NCBI GenBank assembly: GCA_902785105.1
Contig: CACZXF010000001.1
Span: 51,124 to 115,123 of the forward strand
Source of the DNA: an uncultured Eubacteriales bacterium
GTDB lineage: Bacteria; Bacillota; Clostridia; Christensenellales; Aristaeellaceae
Reading direction: 5' to 3'
Length of the DNA: 64,000 nt
The translations under genes and the position numbers were made by a program. This document shows, piece by piece, positions 42,875 through 50,471 of the stretch. Each line of letters starts with the position of its first letter. The first letter of the stretch is position 1. A model generated the notes under the pieces. The model did not search any database. It was not told where the DNA came from and saw only the letters and a program-made list of their open reading frames with translations.

Positions 42875-43273
42875 TCACGCCTCCTCGACCTCAACGCCCC
42901 ACTCGGAGCGCATCTGCTTCTTCTTATTGATGTATACCCTGTTCCGCTTCGTCGCCTCGCTCTTGGCGTCGATGACTGCCACATGGCCCGCGGGGTCGAT
43001 GGTGACGAAATCGGCGATGTAGCGTATGCCGCCCGGCAGGTCGAAGGGGACCTGTCGAAGCACCAGCCAAAGCTCCCCGGCCCGCCGCCTGAGCATAAGC
43101 CCCGCGTAGACCTCGGCCTCGTGCTGACTGTCGAACTTCTTCCCGTCCACCTCCACCCGCCGGTTGCCGTACTTCGGGCGCTTCTCCTTCGCCTCCGGGG
43201 CCGCCGCCCTGGGATGTGCATGGAGCATGTGCGAGCGCACATACTCCGCGTACTCCTCCTCCGTCCAGCGCAT
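42875..43273 (-). CDS. DUF1064 / VRR-like phage endonuclease
   Basis: 132 aa from the ATG at 43273 (TGATG overlap with the MazG-like gene). KYGNRRVEVDGKKFDSQHEAEVYAGL, RQVPFDL and RYIADFVTIDPAGHVAVIDAKS give the E...D...DxK pattern of DUF1064 PD-(D/E)XK nucleases, often Holliday-junction resolvase-like in phages. Likely acts in replication or recombination. Confidence 0.8.
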   Translation of the reverse strand: MRWTEEEYAEYVRSHMLHAHPRAAAPEAKEKRPKYGNRRVEVDGKKFDSQHEAEVYAGLMLRRRAGELWLVLRQVPFDLPGGIRYIADFVTIDPAGHVAVIDAKSEATKRNRVYINKKKQMRSEWGVEVEEA

Positions 43274-43596
43274 CAGCCCATCCTCGGCGGCTCGAGCTCC
43301 AGCCGGCGCGCCCAGCGCTCCGCCTTCTCCCGCATGGTCTCTTCCACGTTCCGCACCAACATCTCCGGGCCCAGCTCCATGGCGATGACGTCCACGCAGG
43401 TAAAGACGTCGCTGATCTCCTCCATGAGCTGGTATGTGCATTCCTTCGCGCTCCTCGGCGTGGGGTTGGCCCCCGTTATGGCCCGCCGCAGCTTCAGCGC
43501 CGCCTGGGAAAGCTCCGCGCACTCCTCGGCGAGCTGCAACAGCCGCTCCTCCATCGGCAGCGCGTCGGCGATCGCGCTATAATTCCTCTCCATCAT
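43273..43596 (-). CDS. MazG-like nucleotide pyrophosphohydrolase
   Basis: 107 aa helical protein. LAEECAELSQAALKLRR and LMEEISDVFTCVDVI carry the EExxE and ExxD metal-binding pattern of MazG-type NTP pyrophosphatases. Phages use such enzymes to adjust nucleotide pools or ppGpp. The start is at the second of two ATG or 43596. Confidence 0.78.
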   Translation of the reverse strand: MMERNYSAIADALPMEERLLQLAEECAELSQAALKLRRAITGANPTPRSAKECTYQLMEEISDVFTCVDVIAMELGPEMLVRNVEETMREKAERWARRLELEPPRMG

Positions 43597-43726
43597 TGTC
43601 CAGCATCTCCTGTAAGGTGTCCGCCTCGGTGATCAGTACAGTCCTGATATTGCCCTCGTGAAGCGCCGCCGCCATCGTCAATACGCCTATGGTCTCGGCA
43701 ATGCGCTCCCTCTGCTGCTGTGTCAT
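43577..43726 (-). CDS. 49-aa small phage protein
   Basis: MTQQQRERIAETIGVLTMAA...LITEADTLQEMLDNDGEEL, 49 aa. ATG overlaps the DUF3102 stop (ATGA) and the end overlaps the MazG-like gene start. Helical and acidic. Function unknown. Confidence 0.5.
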   Translation of the reverse strand: MTQQQRERIAETIGVLTMAAALHEGNIRTVLITEADTLQEMLDNDGEEL

Positions 43727-44778
43727 TGTATCTTGTATCCTTTCTGCATCCATTCCCCGACCTGCAAAAGCTCCTCGAGCCGCGCCTCGGCCTGCTTGCC
43801 GTCCAGCGCTTGAAGCTGCTCGATGACCCTTTGCGCCTTGCCGTACTGCTCCTTGATCGCGGTGATGGCGATGCGCACCTGCAAATTCATCGCCAGCACC
43901 GTCCGCGCCTTGTAATCACCCTCGGCGGGCTTCGCGGCTTGGGCCTGGGCCTCGGCGAGCTGACGGCGCAGGTCCTGAAGCTCCGCCGCCACGGCCTCCG
44001 GCACGACCTCCACCGTCTCCGGCTGTCTGCCCTCCAGCGCCGCCACGGCCTCCCGCGCCGCCCGGAGCTCCCCGGCGGTGGCATTGGCCCGCCGGATGGC
44101 GTCGGCGGCCTGGGCGGCGCTCTTCTCCGCTTCTGCCTCCGCCTGCTCCGCCCGCTTCTTCTGGGCGTCGGCCAGCTTTTCCGCGTAATCCGTCTTGTCC
44201 TTCTGCTGCTTGATGGCCCGCTCCGCCGCCTCGTGCTGCTGGATGAGGTCGTATATCTTGCAGTTGTCCGCCTGCTTCTGGTCCTCCAGCGCTTTGATGT
44301 GCTCTTTTAACTGCCGGGTGCTCAGGCCCTCCTCCGCGGCCTGCTCCGCCAGCGCGTCCCGCGCCTCGGCGGGGGCGGAGAGCAGGTCGTAAATTTGAGT
44401 GAAGGAAAGGCGGTCGTAGCTCTCCGGCAGCGCCTTCCCGGCGTATGCCTCAGCCACCTGCATGAGCTGCTGGGCCTTGCGGGTGCTGTATTGTATGTTC
44501 GCCTGGAGCCATTCGCCCCACCGGCCCTTGGGCACCAGCCCCTGGGCCTCGATGAGCCGCTGGCCGATCTCCACCGCCGTGGCCTTGAATACCTCCCGCG
44601 CCTGATGCTCCAGCAGGTTGATCTCCCCGGCCAGCACGCCTAACCGCCGCTCCGCGTCCACATTCTCCGGCGTCCTCGGCTCCGGCAGCAGGTTCCCGGC
44701 CTCGTCGTAATACGTCGCCTCCGCCGCCGTCTGGCCGGCGCTCAGATCCATCATGGTCTGCCCCTGTAATTCGCTCAC
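43723..44778 (-). CDS. DUF3102 family phage protein
   Basis: 351 aa, GTG start overlapping the PcfJ stop, AGGAGG upstream. NLLEHQAREVFKATAVEIGQRLIEAQGLVPKGRWGEWLQ followed by STRKAQQLMQVAEAYA is the DUF3102 signature (helix-turn-helix-like). Residues about 180-260 form a long coiled coil. Frequently in phage and ICE early modules; function unproven. Confidence 0.85.
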   Translation of the reverse strand: MSELQGQTMMDLSAGQTAAEATYYDEAGNLLPEPRTPENVDAERRLGVLAGEINLLEHQAREVFKATAVEIGQRLIEAQGLVPKGRWGEWLQANIQYSTRKAQQLMQVAEAYAGKALPESYDRLSFTQIYDLLSAPAEARDALAEQAAEEGLSTRQLKEHIKALEDQKQADNCKIYDLIQQHEAAERAIKQQKDKTDYAEKLADAQKKRAEQAEAEAEKSAAQAADAIRRANATAGELRAAREAVAALEGRQPETVEVVPEAVAAELQDLRRQLAEAQAQAAKPAEGDYKARTVLAMNLQVRIAITAIKEQYGKAQRVIEQLQALDGKQAEARLEELLQVGEWMQKGYKIQ

Positions 44779-46439
44779 GCGTTCTTCCTCCTTTTTCTGT
44801 TGTGCGCCCTGTCAAAGGCCTCCCAGAACAGCCGAAGCTGCTTCTGCGTCCCCGGCTCGATGCCGTTCCGGTCGTTGATATAGCCCCGGTCCTGCACCCT
44901 GCGCCCGTCCAGGGTTGAGAACTCCACCGCCCGCCAGGGCACGTCCGGCTCCTCGGCGCGGCGCAGGCAGCAGATGATCGTCCCGCCGTCGATGTAACGG
45001 TCCGCGTAGCTGCCGATGCAGATCCTGAGCGTCCGGCCCTCGGCGACGATCTCCTCCCGGTTCTCAAAGGGCCGCAGCACCAGCCCCGCCGCCCGGAAGG
45101 CGTAGTCCCGGCGCAGGTCCTCCAGCCGCTTCTGAAACGCCGCCTCGGCCTCCCGCCGCGCCCGCGCGTCCGCCTCCTTTTTCAGCATCTGCGCCCGCGC
45201 GATCATGCGGTCGTGCATAGCCGCGAAGTCCCTCGGCGCCACCAGCGCCGCGTCGGTGAAGTCCTCGCCGCACGCCCGCATGGCCTGATAGTAGTCCCGC
45301 CAGTCCACGTAGTGTCCGCCGCCCTGGGTGATGATGCGCCGAAACGCCCTGCGCCGCAGCTTCGGCGGCGTGTCCTGAAGGAAGTCCCCGACGTGGGCCG
45401 GTTCATATGGCCGCGCCCGCTTCTCCCATGGCATCTGCGGGGCGATATGCTCCAGATCATAGAGACATCGCGTCATGGGCAGCATATCGGCTATATGGCC
45501 GTCGCCCAGCCCCATACGACGCAGGTAGTGAAAGCATTCCAGCGCATACATGTCCAGCTCCACCCGGTCTTTCCGTACCTCGTGCCACTGGGCCTCGGTC
45601 AGCCCCAGCAGCTCCCGCGGCGTCCGCGCCCGCTGGTTCCCGATCACCGTCCGCGGGATGCGGCGGCACTCCATCAGCTCCCGCGCCAGGTAGGGCTGGC
45701 CGCTCTTGGCGATGTATTCCAGCCAGGGCCGCCGGGCGCAGCTCGCCACCACGTCAATGAGCTGGTCCATGGTGTCATAGATCCGCCCGTCCCGGAGCAG
45801 GTCGTAGGTCCTGCCGATGCGCGTGCCCTCCAGCGCGTCGTGAAAGGCCATGTAATCCCACACCACGCGCATGTAGCCGGACTCGAAGGACGTGTGCGCT
45901 GGCGTCACCTCGTTCATCCGCTGCCAGCCGCGGTCCCAGTCGTGTGCGTCCCACCGGTAATAGCTCTTGTAGAGCGTCACCGCCTCGCCGGGCCGGAAGA
46001 CGTAGAGCGCCAGCGGCGCCTCCACCTTGGGCGCTTCCTCCGGATAGGTGCGGCGGCTGTCCCGAAAGACGTGGGTCGCCGTCAACACCACGGCCTCCGG
46101 GTCGAGCAGCGAGCGCCGCCACTCGTACAGGCAGAACTGCCAGAACTCCCGCCGGTGCCCCCGCGATTCGTGCCGAAACTCCACCTCCGCACCGCACACC
46201 GGGCAGGTCACCATCCGCCCGTGACGCGCCTTCATGTCGCCCACATCCTGCCCGCAGGCCGTACAGTACCCGTGACCCGGATATTTCCAGATGTATTCCC
46301 GGCTGTTCGCCGCGATCAGCCGCCGCCCCTCGGCGGAGATGAAGCCCTCCGCCCCGCCGATGTGCCCAAGCGCCTGCTCAAACGTCAGCTTCTTCCCCGC
46401 CGCCATGTCCGACGGCGGAAGCATTGGTATCCCGCACAT
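44775..46439 (-). CDS. PcfJ-like protein
   Basis: 554 aa. CTACGQDVGDM and CPVCGAEVEFRH give a Zn-ribbon at about 58-90, and the C-terminal EEIVAEGRTLRICIGSYADRYIDGGTIICCLRRAEEP (in parts) is the PcfJ hallmark. PcfJ is found in conjugative elements and phages, usually adjacent to PcfK as here. No enzymatic activity is established. Confidence 0.85.
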   Translation of the reverse strand: MCGIPMLPPSDMAAGKKLTFEQALGHIGGAEGFISAEGRRLIAANSREYIWKYPGHGYCTACGQDVGDMKARHGRMVTCPVCGAEVEFRHESRGHRREFWQFCLYEWRRSLLDPEAVVLTATHVFRDSRRTYPEEAPKVEAPLALYVFRPGEAVTLYKSYYRWDAHDWDRGWQRMNEVTPAHTSFESGYMRVVWDYMAFHDALEGTRIGRTYDLLRDGRIYDTMDQLIDVVASCARRPWLEYIAKSGQPYLARELMECRRIPRTVIGNQRARTPRELLGLTEAQWHEVRKDRVELDMYALECFHYLRRMGLGDGHIADMLPMTRCLYDLEHIAPQMPWEKRARPYEPAHVGDFLQDTPPKLRRRAFRRIITQGGGHYVDWRDYYQAMRACGEDFTDAALVAPRDFAAMHDRMIARAQMLKKEADARARREAEAAFQKRLEDLRRDYAFRAAGLVLRPFENREEIVAEGRTLRICIGSYADRYIDGGTIICCLRRAEEPDVPWRAVEFSTLDGRRVQDRGYINDRNGIEPGTQKQLRLFWEAFDRAHNRKRRKNA

Positions 46440-46728
46440 GTTCCCGTTCCTCCCTCAGTTTTTCAAGGCAGTCCTGCCGAATTATCTCCCACATGCCGTC
46501 CAGTACGCCCTCGGCGTCTACCTCCTCCGGACCTCCCATGTCGTCAATGACTGAAACGAACACCGGGCAGACGGCCTGCAACAGTACATAGAAATCAATC
46601 GTGTGAACGTCTGTGCAGGTGACCACCGCCTCATTCGTTCCCTTCGGCAGCTCAATCAGCATCCTGATTTCATTTTCCCGGATGAAATCATTCATCAATT
46701 CCCCGAACGTATCCAGATTCAGGCTCAT
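46378..46728 (-). CDS. 116-aa phage protein
   Basis: Start at 46728 (GAGG 8 nt upstream). Acidic N-terminus MSLNLDTFGELMNDFIRENEIRMLIELPKGTNEA, then mixed. Overlaps the PcfJ start by 62 nt. Not recognised. Confidence 0.55.
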   Translation of the reverse strand: MSLNLDTFGELMNDFIRENEIRMLIELPKGTNEAVVTCTDVHTIDFYVLLQAVCPVFVSVIDDMGGPEEVDAEGVLDGMWEIIRQDCLEKLREEREHVRDTNASAVGHGGGEEADV

Positions 46729-46747
46729 ACCCCTTGCCTCCCTCGTT

Positions 46748-47140
46748 TTACAGTCCTGCCAGCAGCGCGTCCAGGTCGTCCACCGGCGCAGGCGCCTGCG
46801 CGCCGCCCTCCGGGGCTTTGGGTGGTTCACTCTCGGCGACAGTCGCGCCGTAAAGGTCTGGCAGGTCGCCGTCGATGCCGTAGTAATCACAGGCGATCTT
46901 CACCGCCTCCAGGGGCGACATGAAGTAGCTATTGCCCACCTTGCCCTGCTTGGCAACGCCGTACATCTTGTCATACAGTTCCTTCAGCGTCTTGCCCTCG
47001 GCCCCGATCTGCGCCGCCCAGTCCGGGCGCTGCCGGAGCAGGGCCGTCACCATCTCGCCCACGCCGCCGATGGCGGGATTTTTACTCTTCGCCATCTCGT
47101 CCCGCACCCTGTCCATGGCGCGGTCAAATATCTCGCTCAT
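46748..47140 (-). CDS. PcfK-like protein
   Basis: 130 aa from the ATG at 47140 (GGAGGCAGG upstream). EGKTLKELYDKMYGVAKQGKVG and EAVKIACDYYGID match the PcfK core (GKTL...Y..G...A..YY). PcfK genes sit next to PcfJ genes in mobile elements. One PcfK-like phage protein is known as the Cas9 inhibitor AcrIIA9, so an anti-CRISPR role is possible but unproven here. Confidence 0.7.
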   Translation of the reverse strand: MSEIFDRAMDRVRDEMAKSKNPAIGGVGEMVTALLRQRPDWAAQIGAEGKTLKELYDKMYGVAKQGKVGNSYFMSPLEAVKIACDYYGIDGDLPDLYGATVAESEPPKAPEGGAQAPAPVDDLDALLAGL

Positions 47141-47370
47141 ACCTGCCTCCTCTCCAGCACACCCGGCAGCAGCCGCACCCGCCAGCACTGCACGCCAACC
47201 AGGCAGAGCTGCCGCCGCATGTCCTCGGCTCGTCGTTCGCTGGGAAAGCGCGTGGCCTTTCGAGGGTCCGGCGTCCAGTCGATCCACGCCCGCCCGGAGA
47301 CCTCCTCGTGGCGGCGGATGAAATACAGCCCCGTCCGCCGATGCTTCAGATAGACCCTCGGCCCTTCCAT
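47137..47370 (-). CDS. 77-aa phage protein
   Basis: Basic protein (VYLKHRRTGLYFIRRHEEVSGR, Trp- and Arg-rich) with the YxxxxGxYFIRRH-type start typical of small phage proteins. ATGA overlap with the PcfK-like gene. Function unknown. Confidence 0.5.
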   Translation of the reverse strand: MEGPRVYLKHRRTGLYFIRRHEEVSGRAWIDWTPDPRKATRFPSERRAEDMRRQLCLVGVQCWRVRLLPGVLERRQV

Positions 47371-47380
47371 GCGCTTTCCC

Positions 47381-47581
47381 TCAGTTTCTCTCGATGATCT
47401 TCATGTTGTATTGCGGCAGCAGCTTCGCCAGCGTCTTCACCGTGCCTTTGTAGGTGTAGGCCGACGCCTCGGCCATGTCCTCCACCCAGCGGTATTCCAG
47501 CTTCGCGCGCTTGCTCCTAACCCCGTCGTCAAACTGGTCCCGATAATACCGGCCCGTCTTCTTATCTTGCAGTATGCACAC
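47381..47581 (-). CDS. 66-aa phage protein
   Basis: GTG start at 47581 chosen because GGGGG is 9 nt upstream; a TTG at 47587 is the alternative. KKTGRYYRDQFDDGV and RAKLEYRWVEDMAEASAY. A homologous small protein style to the previous gene. Function unknown. Confidence 0.5.
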   Translation of the reverse strand: MCILQDKKTGRYYRDQFDDGVRSKRAKLEYRWVEDMAEASAYTYKGTVKTLAKLLPQYNMKIIERN

Positions 47582-47583
47582 GC

Positions 47584-47820
47584 TCAATCACCCCCGATCA
47601 CCGCGTCGAAGGTATACAACCCCTTCACGTTCCCACCCTGCTGTGCGTAGTCGCTCAGCAGGCAGGCGCGGCGGCGCATCAGCACGCCGATGAACCGCGC
47701 CCGCTCGTCCAGCGCCCGGAGGGACGGCCCGTTTTTCAGAATCTCGGCACTTTCACCGCCGACCCGGAGGATCGTCTCGTCCACCTCGCGGATACGCGCT
47801 TCCAAAGTCTGCGCTTCCAT
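47584..47820 (-). CDS. 78-aa helical phage protein
   Basis: Start at 47820 with GGGGAG 9 nt upstream. MEAQTLEARIREVDETILRV, then RALDERARFIGVLMRRRACLLSDYAQ; all helical. Overlaps the 70-aa gene before it by about 85 nt. Confidence 0.5.
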   Translation of the reverse strand: MEAQTLEARIREVDETILRVGGESAEILKNGPSLRALDERARFIGVLMRRRACLLSDYAQQGGNVKGLYTFDAVIGGD

Positions 47821-47945
47821 GCCGCCCATCTCCCCTCTATTTTGTAAAGCGTCCCCCGCGCCCTCAGGTGATCCTGACGCTCGGCCTCGTAGCACCGCCC
47901 CAGCCAGAAGCACGCCGCGTAGGCCAGATAGATCCATTTCAGCAT
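47736..47945 (-). CDS. small membrane-anchored phage protein
   Basis: 69 aa from the ATG at 47945 overlapping the preceding stop (TGATG): MLKWIYLAYAACFWLGRCYEAERQDHL then a basic tail. One membrane helix. It overlaps the next gene by about 85 nt, so expression is plausible but unproven. Confidence 0.4.
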   Translation of the reverse strand: MLKWIYLAYAACFWLGRCYEAERQDHLRARGTLYKIEGRWAAWKRRLWKRVSARWTRRSSGSAVKVPRF

Positions 47946-48169
47946 CACGCCTCACCTCTTTCTTTCGGTGGCTCAGGCAAAGGCATCCAGTGCGTTGGCT
48001 CTGTATCGCAATCACATTCCCAGCCCTCGTCCGTTACCGCTCTCCAAGTTCTCTGATTGTCGTCTATTTTTAAAATGCGAACCACAGCCATGTCTTTGTT
48101 ACTGAAACAACCAAGGACAAATTTCCCTATTGGTGGCTTTTGGTTCTCTATGTTTATCCATTTCAGCAT
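47945..48169 (-). CDS. DUF551 phage protein
   Basis: 74 aa from the ATG at 48169 (GGAGGGG upstream). MLKWINIENQKPPIGKFVLG followed by TEPTHWMPLPEPP is the DUF551 pattern (W..W.P.P..GP.WMPLP). Function unknown; common in Caudovirales. Confidence 0.82.
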   Translation of the reverse strand: MLKWINIENQKPPIGKFVLGCFSNKDMAVVRILKIDDNQRTWRAVTDEGWECDCDTEPTHWMPLPEPPKERGEA

Positions 48170-48339
48170 CAAATTTCCCCTCCCATCAGTCTTGAGATAT
48201 TGACGAACAGACAGCACAGCATCACCACGAACATCGCCAGCGACAGTCCCGCGAACAGCCAGTCCCCGCGCCGGTCACCATTGCGAAAGTTGATCCACCA
48301 GCACGCCAGCGCGATGCAATTGCAGATAAGCCCCAGCAT
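48169..48339 (-). CDS. 56-aa two-transmembrane phage protein
   Basis: MLGLICNCIALACWWINFRN (first helix), a charged GDRRGD turn, WLFAGLSLAMFVVMLCCLFV (second helix). Starts and ends in TGATG overlaps with its neighbours. Small membrane proteins of this kind can be superinfection-exclusion factors; function unknown. Confidence 0.55.
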   Translation of the reverse strand: MLGLICNCIALACWWINFRNGDRRGDWLFAGLSLAMFVVMLCCLFVNISRLMGGEI

Positions 48340-48602
48340 CACGCCCAGCCCCCTCTCACGATGATGAAGGTGAACACCATCGAGGTCAGCGCCACGGCGA
48401 TGCCCACCGCCGCCACGATCATCTGGTGCCAGTATTCCTCCCGCTGCCGTCCCTCGGCCACGATCCTGCCCAGCCGCCGCGCCGCCCGCCGGGATTCCCG
48501 GAGACTGCCCCGCAGCTCCAGCACCTCCGTCCTCAGTCCCTCGTTCTCGTCCTGCACCCGGTCCATGGCCGCCATGAAGGCGTCTATATTGAAATTCTGC
48601 AT
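48339..48602 (-). CDS. coiled-coil membrane phage protein
   Basis: 87 aa from 48602 (GGGAG 10 nt upstream); a start at 48653 (GGTGAGG 2 nt away) is the alternative. MQNFNIDAFMAAMDRVQDENEGLRTEVLELRGSLRESRRAARRLGRIV (in parts) is a coiled coil, then IVAAVGIAVALTSMVFTFIIV is a membrane helix. The plus-strand RNA at 48640-48716 is antisense to the longer start. Confidence 0.5.
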   Translation of the reverse strand: MQNFNIDAFMAAMDRVQDENEGLRTEVLELRGSLRESRRAARRLGRIVAEGRQREEYWHQMIVAAVGIAVALTSMVFTFIIVRGGWA

Positions 48603-48604
48603 GT

Positions 48605-48633
48605 TTGACACGCTCCCGCTTTCGTGATATAAT
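48605..48633 (+). promoter_or_regulatory. consensus promoter for the plus-strand small RNA
   Basis: TTGACA (48605-48610), exactly 17 nt, TATAAT (48628-48633): a perfect sigma-A promoter. It points rightward, against all nearby genes. Confidence 0.85.
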
Positions 48634-48639
48634 CCATTT

Positions 48640-48716
48640 GAACGGTTGAACATACCCTCACCGTTTACGTTCTTTCCCCGAAGCCGCCGGGTTCCCGTCC
48701 CGGCGGCTCTTTTTTT
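48640..48716 (+). ncRNA. candidate small RNA, about 77 nt
   Basis: Begins 7 nt after a perfect promoter and ends at a strong intrinsic terminator: GCCGCCGGG (48683-48691) pairs with CCCGGCGGC (48699-48707) then CTTTTTTT. A first hairpin pairs AACGGT (48641-48646) with ACCGTT (48660-48665) and shows ACCCTC in its loop. The loop is complementary to the GGTGAGGGT ribosome site of the alternative start of the gene at 48339-48653 on the opposite strand. No ORF. A cis-antisense regulator is the leading guess. Confidence 0.65.
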
Positions 48717-48719
48717 GTC

Positions 48720-48776
48720 AAAAACAGCGCCTGCCGCCCCGGAATCACAGGCGGTCGCGGTCAGGCGCTTCGGCCC
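48720..48776 (-). terminator. minus-strand terminator between 49 kb and 48.6 kb genes
   Basis: AGCGCCTG and CAGGCGCT form the base of a long GC-rich hairpin (48725-48766 region) followed on the minus strand by GTTTTTG. Together with the plus-strand RNA terminator it separates two transcription units. Confidence 0.6.
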
Positions 48777-48787
48777 TCGTGGGGCCC

Positions 48788-48815
48788 TGGCAGGGCTGGC
48801 GGGGCTCGAACCCGC
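48788..48815 (-). tRNA. 3' fragment of a tRNA (T arm, acceptor strand, CCA)
   Basis: On the minus strand GCGGG-TTCGAGC-CCCGC is a regular T arm (loop TTCGAGC fits TTCRANY), followed by seven acceptor bases CAGCCCT, discriminator G and CCA. The matching 5' half (AGGGCTG) is not found upstream. It is probably a remnant captured from a host tRNA or an old attachment site. Confidence 0.5.
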
Positions 48816-48961
48816 ATTGGCCCGGCATCTGCGGCGGTTTTTGGTTTATTTATAATTGTGAGGGGACACAATCAACGATTTAGGAGATAAGGAGTGAGTA
48901 TCACATTGAAGAAAGTTTGCCGCCGCCCTGGCCTTCTGCCTTCTTGAATTACAGCCCCCGG

Positions 48962-49354
48962 TCAGTCCTCATCCTCCACATATCGCCAGCTCTGGGGCGG
49001 GGTGCGTATGCCGTAATCGGTGATGTGCTTTGCGATGCCCAGCCCCTTCCAGTCCCAGAGCGTCCCCTCCTGCACGTGCCAGCCGAAGAGCGGCCCCCGC
49101 CGCTGGTATTCCCCGGCCTCCTCGATGGTCACATACCCCAGCGCGGCGACGTGGCGCGCGTCCCTGTAGCTCAGCGGCACGACCTTGTCACAGATCCACG
49201 CGGCCTCCACCGAGCCGCAGGTGCCGCTCACGCAGCACAGCACCCGGAAGGGCGGCTCGAGCCTCGGCTTCGTCCGCCGAAGCTCCCATTTCTTTTTGCC
49301 CTTCAGCATGTTGTTCAGGTGCCGCTTCCTGATGCTGATCATCACCGTTTTCAT
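48962..49354 (-). CDS. ASCH domain protein
   Basis: 130 aa. The N-terminal MISIRKRHLNNMLKGKKKWELRRTKPRLEPPFRVLCCVSGTCGSVEAAW (in parts) has the ASCH motif [KR]xxxxKxWExR; ASCH proteins bind RNA or modified nucleotides. Common small cargo in phages. GAAAACG rather than a strong ribosome site precedes the ATG, so coupling to the gene upstream is likely. Confidence 0.78.
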   Translation of the reverse strand: MKTVMISIRKRHLNNMLKGKKKWELRRTKPRLEPPFRVLCCVSGTCGSVEAAWICDKVVPLSYRDARHVAALGYVTIEEAGEYQRRGPLFGWHVQEGTLWDWKGLGIAKHITDYGIRTPPQSWRYVEDED

Positions 49355-49520
49355 TCCCCAGCCTCCCCAGCTTCCAGTTCTTGTAGGCGATCTGCTCCAT
49401 CACCCGGCGTATGTTGTCCTTGCGCCGCTGAAGCTCCTCCTCGGATATGCCCGCGTAGCAGTCGTCCACCACGATCACATGCGCCCCGTTGGCGCAGTCA
49501 AATTCCCGCACGATTGCCAT
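49188..49520 (-). CDS. small phage protein with overlong frame
   Basis: MAIVREFDCANGAHVIVVDDCYAGISEEELQRRKDNIRRVMEQIAYKNW is the protein-like part (about residues 1-50). The frame then continues 166 nt into the ASCH gene as a low-complexity reading with no stop. The real protein probably ends near residue 57. Similar small proteins occur in Clostridia phages; function unknown. Confidence 0.5.
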   Translation of the reverse strand: MAIVREFDCANGAHVIVVDDCYAGISEEELQRRKDNIRRVMEQIAYKNWKLGRLGNENGDDQHQEAAPEQHAEGQKEMGASADEAEARAALPGAVLRERHLRLGGGRVDL

Positions 49521-49561
49521 GGTTCATCCCTCCCGCTCCATCCTATGCCCCGCGCCGGGGC

Positions 49562-50329
49562 TTAATCGTCCTCTTCCTCGTCGATGGCCCGGAGGATGCC
49601 GGCGGTCTCCCGCGTCAGCTTCATCAGCGCGTTGCCCAGGTCCGACAGCTCGCGCATCAGCTTCTCCGCCCGTTCCCGGCGCTCGTCAGGCTGCGCGGCC
49701 CTGGCCTTCCAGCCCGTCGCCGCCCTCTGGGCCTCCGTCGGCCTACCGGTCCAGCAGCGCCACGCCTGGCCGTATTCCTCGATGGGCGCTCTCAGGTCGA
49801 AAACCGTCGACGTCGAAAACACCATGTCATTACCGTCTATCTTGCGATAGAGCGCCCACTCGTCCGGCTCCTCCGGGTCGCGGTATTCCATCAGCACCGC
49901 GCCGTCGTGGGTGGGGATCTCGGAGGCCGCCAGCACCCTCGGCGCCTCCACATGCTCCCGCCAGGGCCAGCGACCATGCTCCGCCATGGTGGGCCGACGG
50001 GTCCAGCATCGCCAGCTCTCGCCGTAGGTCTCGGGGCGTTCGCAGGTCGTCCCCATGTTGGGAAGTGCGAACCTGTACAGGCCGTTTTCGGTCATGCCGT
50101 CAAACCGACCCTCCACCGGCGTCAGCGGGATGCCCTCCGCATACTCGATCCACACCGCGCCGCCACACCTGACATCATCGAGGGAAAGCACCCGCGCCGG
50201 CAGTTCTCCGGCCTCCTTTGCCGCCTCGATTCCGTTCATCCGCTCCGCCACCAGCCGCGCAAACCCGTCCTGGATGCTCCCGGCCAGCGCCTTGATCAGT
50301 TCCCTGGATTCCCTGTCCATCATCTTCAT
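49562..50329 (-). CDS. phage protein with internal duplication
   Basis: 255 aa. Two repeats: RVLSLDDVRCGGAVWIEYAE to YGESWRCWTRRPTMAE (about 45-120) and RVLAASEIPTHDGAVLMEYRD to YGQAWRCWTGRPTEAQ (about 130-205). The rest is helical. AGGAGG precedes the ATG. Function unknown; the duplication suggests a two-lobed fold. Confidence 0.65.
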   Translation of the reverse strand: MKMMDRESRELIKALAGSIQDGFARLVAERMNGIEAAKEAGELPARVLSLDDVRCGGAVWIEYAEGIPLTPVEGRFDGMTENGLYRFALPNMGTTCERPETYGESWRCWTRRPTMAEHGRWPWREHVEAPRVLAASEIPTHDGAVLMEYRDPEEPDEWALYRKIDGNDMVFSTSTVFDLRAPIEEYGQAWRCWTGRPTEAQRAATGWKARAAQPDERRERAEKLMRELSDLGNALMKLTRETAGILRAIDEEEDD

Positions 50330-50471
50330 GTCCTCCTTCTGGGTGTATCTCTGTCAAAATACAAAGTGTTCCGTCCTCTTCAGTCCTGGTCATCACCCTG
50401 CCGCTGAGCTTGTGCCGCGCCATTTCGGCGGCGATGACATCGACCATCTGCTCTTCCATGCTGACTGCCAT
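50175..50471 (-). CDS. phage protein with embedded ribosome site, overlong frame
   Basis: ATG at 50471 (AAGGAG 9 nt upstream, which lies inside the HPEGDRED codons of the previous gene). MAVSMEEQMVDVIAAEMARHKLSGRVMTRTEEDGTLCILTEIHPEG is protein-like; after this the frame overlaps the 255-aa gene for about 150 nt. Function unknown. Confidence 0.45.
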   Translation of the reverse strand: MAVSMEEQMVDVIAAEMARHKLSGRVMTRTEEDGTLCILTEIHPEGGHEDDGQGIQGTDQGAGREHPGRVCAAGGGADERNRGGKGGRRTAGAGAFPR

